Positions 14,411-17,631 of a stretch of 17,631 nucleotides of DNA are shown piece by piece (positions within the stretch are counted from its first letter, which is position 1; each line of letters begins with the position of its first letter). The notes beneath the pieces are model-generated. The model ran no database searches. It saw only the letters and a program-made list of their open reading frames with translations, and was not told the DNA's origin. The stretch comes from Clostridia bacterium (GTDB lineage Bacteria > Bacillota_A > Clostridia > Christensenellales > UBA1242), in NCBI GenBank assembly GCA_017454425.1, contig JAFTCZ010000001.1:1-17631 (forward strand), read 5' to 3'. The translations under genes and the position numbers were made by a program.

Positions 14411-14439
14411 ATTATATTAATACGCAAATAATTTGTCAA
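14411..14439 (-). promoter_or_regulatory. Perfect sigma-A promoter of the coiled-coil protein gene
   Basis: On the minus strand full-consensus -35 TTGACA (14434-14439) and -10 TATAAT (14411-14416) are 17 bases apart. The TGA stop of addA (14436-14438) lies inside the -35 box. Confidence 0.88.
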
Positions 14440-17400
14440 ACAATAATTGGCTTTTCTTGCAAAAAAGAGTAAAGAATTTTTTTGTCAACTTTTTTGTTTA
14501 ATGCTTTTGCGGTGGCAAAGGCATAACAATGCAATTGCATAGCATATTTTTGTTTTAATTTTACAGCATTTTGAATGTTTGTTAATTTATAATCTACCAC
14601 TGTTGCGCTGTCGCCTTTTATCACTATCAAATCTACAACTCCTTGCACAAGAATTTTGTCTGTTATCATGCTGTTTGTAAGCACATTGTGTGGTACATAC
14701 ATCATAAACTTTTGCTCTCGCAAAACCCTGTCTGCACCATTTATTAAAGGTCGCAAATTTCTCAAACATGATAATATCTTTCCACAATCTAGTTGTTTTA
14801 ATTCATTAACATCTATTTTATCGCTTAAATATTCATAAATTTCTTGTGGCGAATCAAGATTAAAATCAATAAACTGCATGGCATGATGATAGGCCGTGCC
14901 AAGTGTTGACGAGGTGGCAAAATCTTTTTGTTCGGTCAAACCAAATTGAACTGTCTCTTCGTGAACATTTGTAATATTATCCGCTTCTTGCTCATTAAGG
15001 CTGGTGACGCTATTTTTAAGTCCTATGGTCGTAGATTGTTGATATTTGTATTCAAATTTCGCAAAATCTTGCATTAACTGCTCAAAATTGGGCACATAAT
15101 CCCCCAATTTGATAGGCTTAGTCAATAATTCGGAGTTATTAAATATATGTTGGGCTTGTGGATAAACATTAATGTTGTACATTTCTTTTTTGTTGCCATT
15201 TCGTACATCAACAGCACTGACCACACTTTTTAGTCCTATATGAAGGTTACCACTTACCTCATGCAAGGCAGAAAGCACAAGTGACAAAAAGTTGTTTGCC
15301 AAAATCAAATCATAAGTGTTAAGGCTTGGCACAAACTTCTCAGCATCAATGCTGCCTATTAAGTAAAGATGATTTTTTGCGCGTGTCATTGCAACATACA
15401 AAAGCCTTAAGTTTTCGGCAAGTGCCCTTTCTTGCAATTTTAGTTTTATGCCGCTGCGTGACAAAGTTTTGCGTTTAATTCGCGTAGCATAATCATAACA
15501 ATACAAACCAATGCCCAATTGGTCATAAAACACAATTTCGTCTTGCAAATTTGTCTTTACAAACTTTTCGCCAAGTCCCACCAAAAATACAATAGGATAT
15601 TCTAGTCCCTTACTGTGATGCATTGTTGTTACATGCACAATGTCGCCACTTGTGACATCTTCTTTTGGGATAGATAATGTGTCACCATTTGATTGCACAA
15701 ATTCGATAAACTGACACAAATTTGTGTTGTACGAACGATTTATAAAATGATTAATAAACAGCGTCATGTTGTACACTCGGTGCTCGCCTTGTGGTAAGAG
15801 TGAAATAATTGCCTCAAGATTGGTTTGTTGAACAAAATGATTTAGGCAATCATATACTGTGCCATTTATTAAAATTTGCCTGCTTACATCTAACATGTCA
15901 TACAGTTTGTTAAGTTTATTTAATAACTTGGCGTCTTTGACATAAGGCAAACACTCGTAATAATATTTTTTATCCGCTGCACTTTGACGAATGGCATACA
16001 ATTCTTTTTCGCTTAAATTAAATACTGGGCTTGACAAAACAACAACAAGCGCAACATCGTCTTGATAATTGTTAATAAGTCTTAAATAATTGTACAACAA
16101 TTGCACTTCGTATGTGTCAAATATGTCATCTTCGCCAAAATCTTCAACCGGCACTCCGCGTTCTCGCAAACGAGCAAGCAAGGTTTGCACAAAGCTGCTG
16201 CGGTTGCGACACAAAATTGAAATGTCACCAAAATTAATATCTCGCAAACCGCCATCTTTGCCAAGTTTTGCATCAAAAATTTGCTTTTGATTGTTAAGAA
16301 GTGCAAAAATTTTGTCCGCAATAATGTCGGCTTCGCTTTTTGGAGAGTCTTTATCTTCAACAACTTCCATTTCGGCTTCTTTAACACTATATACCTTTGT
16401 CGGTTTAATCTTTTGGTCTTTATCTTCTTTGTGGGTGTTTATGATATCAATTTCGACACAAGGAAGGCCATTCTCTACCAAAAATTGTTTGTCCGATGCC
16501 ATAAGGCTTGTATTTAGATAATCTACCCCAGCGCTTTTTGTTGTCATTAATCTACTAAAAACAAGGTTTACAAAATCTAGCACTCGCTGATCACTGCGAA
16601 AATTGCAGTTAAGAAAAATGGCTGACTTGTGGTCTTTGTCTTTTTGATAATCGTTTGTTTTATCCAAAAAAATTTGTGGCGTAGTATTTCTGAACCCATA
16701 AATACTTTGCTTAACATCGCCCACCAAAAACAAATTTCCTTCTGTTTGCACACAAGAAATAATGTGCTCTTGTATATCATTTATGTCTTGATATTCATCA
16801 ACAAATACCGCATCAAAACTAGATTTTATCTCATTTGCAATATCCTCATGAGATAATATTTGCATGCACAAATGCTCGAGGTCCGAAAAATCAACCGCGT
16901 TTCGCTGTGCCTTTAATTCGTCATAACGCTTTTCGAATCGTTCGACCAAAGTAAAAATACCTTGCATAACCTGTTTGTTTGATTGCAAATCTTCTTGCAA
17001 AACTTTTTGATCTTTTGTTATGCAATACTTTTCGCGAAAGTCACTTAATTCTTTGCTAAAAGCTTTTTTTGTCTCCTGAAACTCGCTTTTAAGGGCCTCG
17101 TACTCTTTTTTGACGCTTGGCACATCAGACAAAGATGACATAGGACCAAACAAAATCTTTAACATTTCGTCAAAAGTTTTTGCTGCGGATAAAATAGTGG
17201 CAACATTTTTACATTCTGTTGCACCTTGCGCTAGTTGCGCGCACCCTGCTTGCTGACTTGCAATTTCTATTTCTTCAAAAACATTGACATAATATTTACA
17301 CCTTGACGCAATGTGTTCTTTTATAATTTTGCAAAATACATTGTTGTCAAGATTTGTATCATAACTTTGCATGATTTTTGAATAAAATGTTTGTACATCT

Positions 17401-17631
17401 GCCAAGTTCTTTATATAAGAATAAACACGCAATATCATATCACGCAATTTTTTGTTGTTTCGTTTGTTGTCATAGATATACAACAAATCAACAATTCCGG
17501 GTTCTTCGGCACGCTCGGCCTCACGCAAAATATCATCACAAGCACGATTGTATAAAATTGCTGTGTCTGCTTCTTCAAGTATCGAAAAACTTGTGTCAAT
17601 GTCTAACACATAAAAATACTTTGCAATTATG
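14436..17631 (-). CDS. addA: AddA helicase-nuclease subunit, N-terminus cut by window edge
   Basis: AddA is the UvrD-like helicase and nuclease subunit of AddAB, which resects double-strand breaks for RecA. The open frame runs off the right edge: codons before the GTG at 17607-17609 give IIAKYFY, continuing into VLDIDTSFSILEEAD, a normal internal AddA segment, so that GTG is not the start. The N-terminal Walker A is missing, lying outside the window. Visible motifs are DEYQD (16785-16799), LVGDVKQSIYGFR, LNCNFRSD, VHVTTMHHSKGLEYP and LLYVAMTRAKNHLYL. The C-terminal nuclease has GTAYHHAMQF, GVVDLIV, VDYKLT (Asp at 14592-14594, Lys at 14586-14588) and YAMQLHCYA. About 1064 visible residues plus the missing part fit the usual length near 1200. 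The partner addB is probably just upstream, out of view. Confidence 0.95.
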   Translation of the reverse strand, partial: IIAKYFYVLDIDTSFSILEEADTAILYNRACDDILREAERAEEPGIVDLLYIYDNKRNNKKLRDMILRVYSYIKNLADVQTFYSKIMQSYDTNLDNNVFCKIIKEHIASRCKYYVNVFEEIEIASQQAGCAQLAQGATECKNVATILSAAKTFDEMLKILFGPMSSLSDVPSVKKEYEALKSEFQETKKAFSKELSDFREKYCITKDQKVLQEDLQSNKQVMQGIFTLVERFEKRYDELKAQRNAVDFSDLEHLCMQILSHEDIANEIKSSFDAVFVDEYQDINDIQEHIISCVQTEGNLFLVGDVKQSIYGFRNTTPQIFLDKTNDYQKDKDHKSAIFLNCNFRSDQRVLDFVNLVFSRLMTTKSAGVDYLNTSLMASDKQFLVENGLPCVEIDIINTHKEDKDQKIKPTKVYSVKEAEMEVVEDKDSPKSEADIIADKIFALLNNQKQIFDAKLGKDGGLRDINFGDISILCRNRSSFVQTLLARLRERGVPVEDFGEDDIFDTYEVQLLYNYLRLINNYQDDVALVVVLSSPVFNLSEKELYAIRQSAADKKYYYECLPYVKDAKLLNKLNKLYDMLDVSRQILINGTVYDCLNHFVQQTNLEAIISLLPQGEHRVYNMTLFINHFINRSYNTNLCQFIEFVQSNGDTLSIPKEDVTSGDIVHVTTMHHSKGLEYPIVFLVGLGEKFVKTNLQDEIVFYDQLGIGLYCYDYATRIKRKTLSRSGIKLKLQERALAENLRLLYVAMTRAKNHLYLIGSIDAEKFVPSLNTYDLILANNFLSLVLSALHEVSGNLHIGLKSVVSAVDVRNGNKKEMYNINVYPQAQHIFNNSELLTKPIKLGDYVPNFEQLMQDFAKFEYKYQQSTTIGLKNSVTSLNEQEADNITNVHEETVQFGLTEQKDFATSSTLGTAYHHAMQFIDFNLDSPQEIYEYLSDKIDVNELKQLDCGKILSCLRNLRPLINGADRVLREQKFMMYVPHNVLTNSMITDKILVQGVVDLIVIKGDSATVVDYKLTNIQNAVKLKQKYAMQLHCYAFATAKALNKKVDKKILYSFLQEKPIIV

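Noticed and set aside
17607..17609. GTG as the start of the AddA-like protein
   Set aside because: The frame stays open to the window edge and the upstream codons (IIAKYFY) fit internal AddA sequence; the Walker A would be missing.

Overview
The window is AT-rich DNA that reads as a low-GC Bacillota chromosome, probably from an endospore-forming Clostridia-like organism. The support is a clear spoIVA gene with a sigma-E-like promoter, Gram-positive style AddA rather than RecB, strong AGGAG/GGAGG ribosome binding sites, and many housekeeping (sigma-A) promoters with TATAAT-like boxes. There is no rRNA, tRNA, CRISPR array or insertion sequence. Gene density is high, and no gene-free stretch exceeds about 160 bases. 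All genes but one lie on the minus strand.

From left to right: the 5' part of metG (1-428, runs off the left edge); a two-gene unit of a two-helix membrane protein (2418-2963) and an OLD-like ATPase with a decayed TOPRIM domain (534-2312), bounded by terminators; ftsH (3732-5927) followed by a small membrane-anchored protein (3067-3666); spoIVA (6084-7553); a small helical protein (7692-7940); a small acidic membrane protein (8057-8440); an amidase-like protein with two peptidoglycan-binding repeats (8512-9627); an SPFH/Band-7 protein translationally coupled to a DUF1858 redox-disulfide protein (9708-11020); one plus-strand PRC-barrel-like gene (11158-11847); a large membrane-anchored coiled-coil protein with a Lys/Ala/Pro-rich tail (11879-14362); and most of addA (14436 to the right edge, N-terminus missing).

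The recognisable genes are core functions: translation (metG), membrane proteolysis (ftsH), recombinational repair (addA) and spore coat assembly (spoIVA). Between them sit poorly characterised genes. Transcription units are well marked: seven Rho-independent terminators and nine promoters are readable, and seven of the promoters have -35/-10 boxes exactly 17 bases apart.

The most interesting items are the 827-residue coiled-coil protein, the amidase-like protein with Ala where a zinc-binding His is expected, and the membrane protein plus OLD-like ATPase pair in which the TOPRIM acidic residues are replaced. The SPFH/DUF1858 pair and the plus-strand double PRC-barrel gene, which share an intergenic region with an imperfect direct repeat, also deserve a look. 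I see no convincing match to a named defence system.
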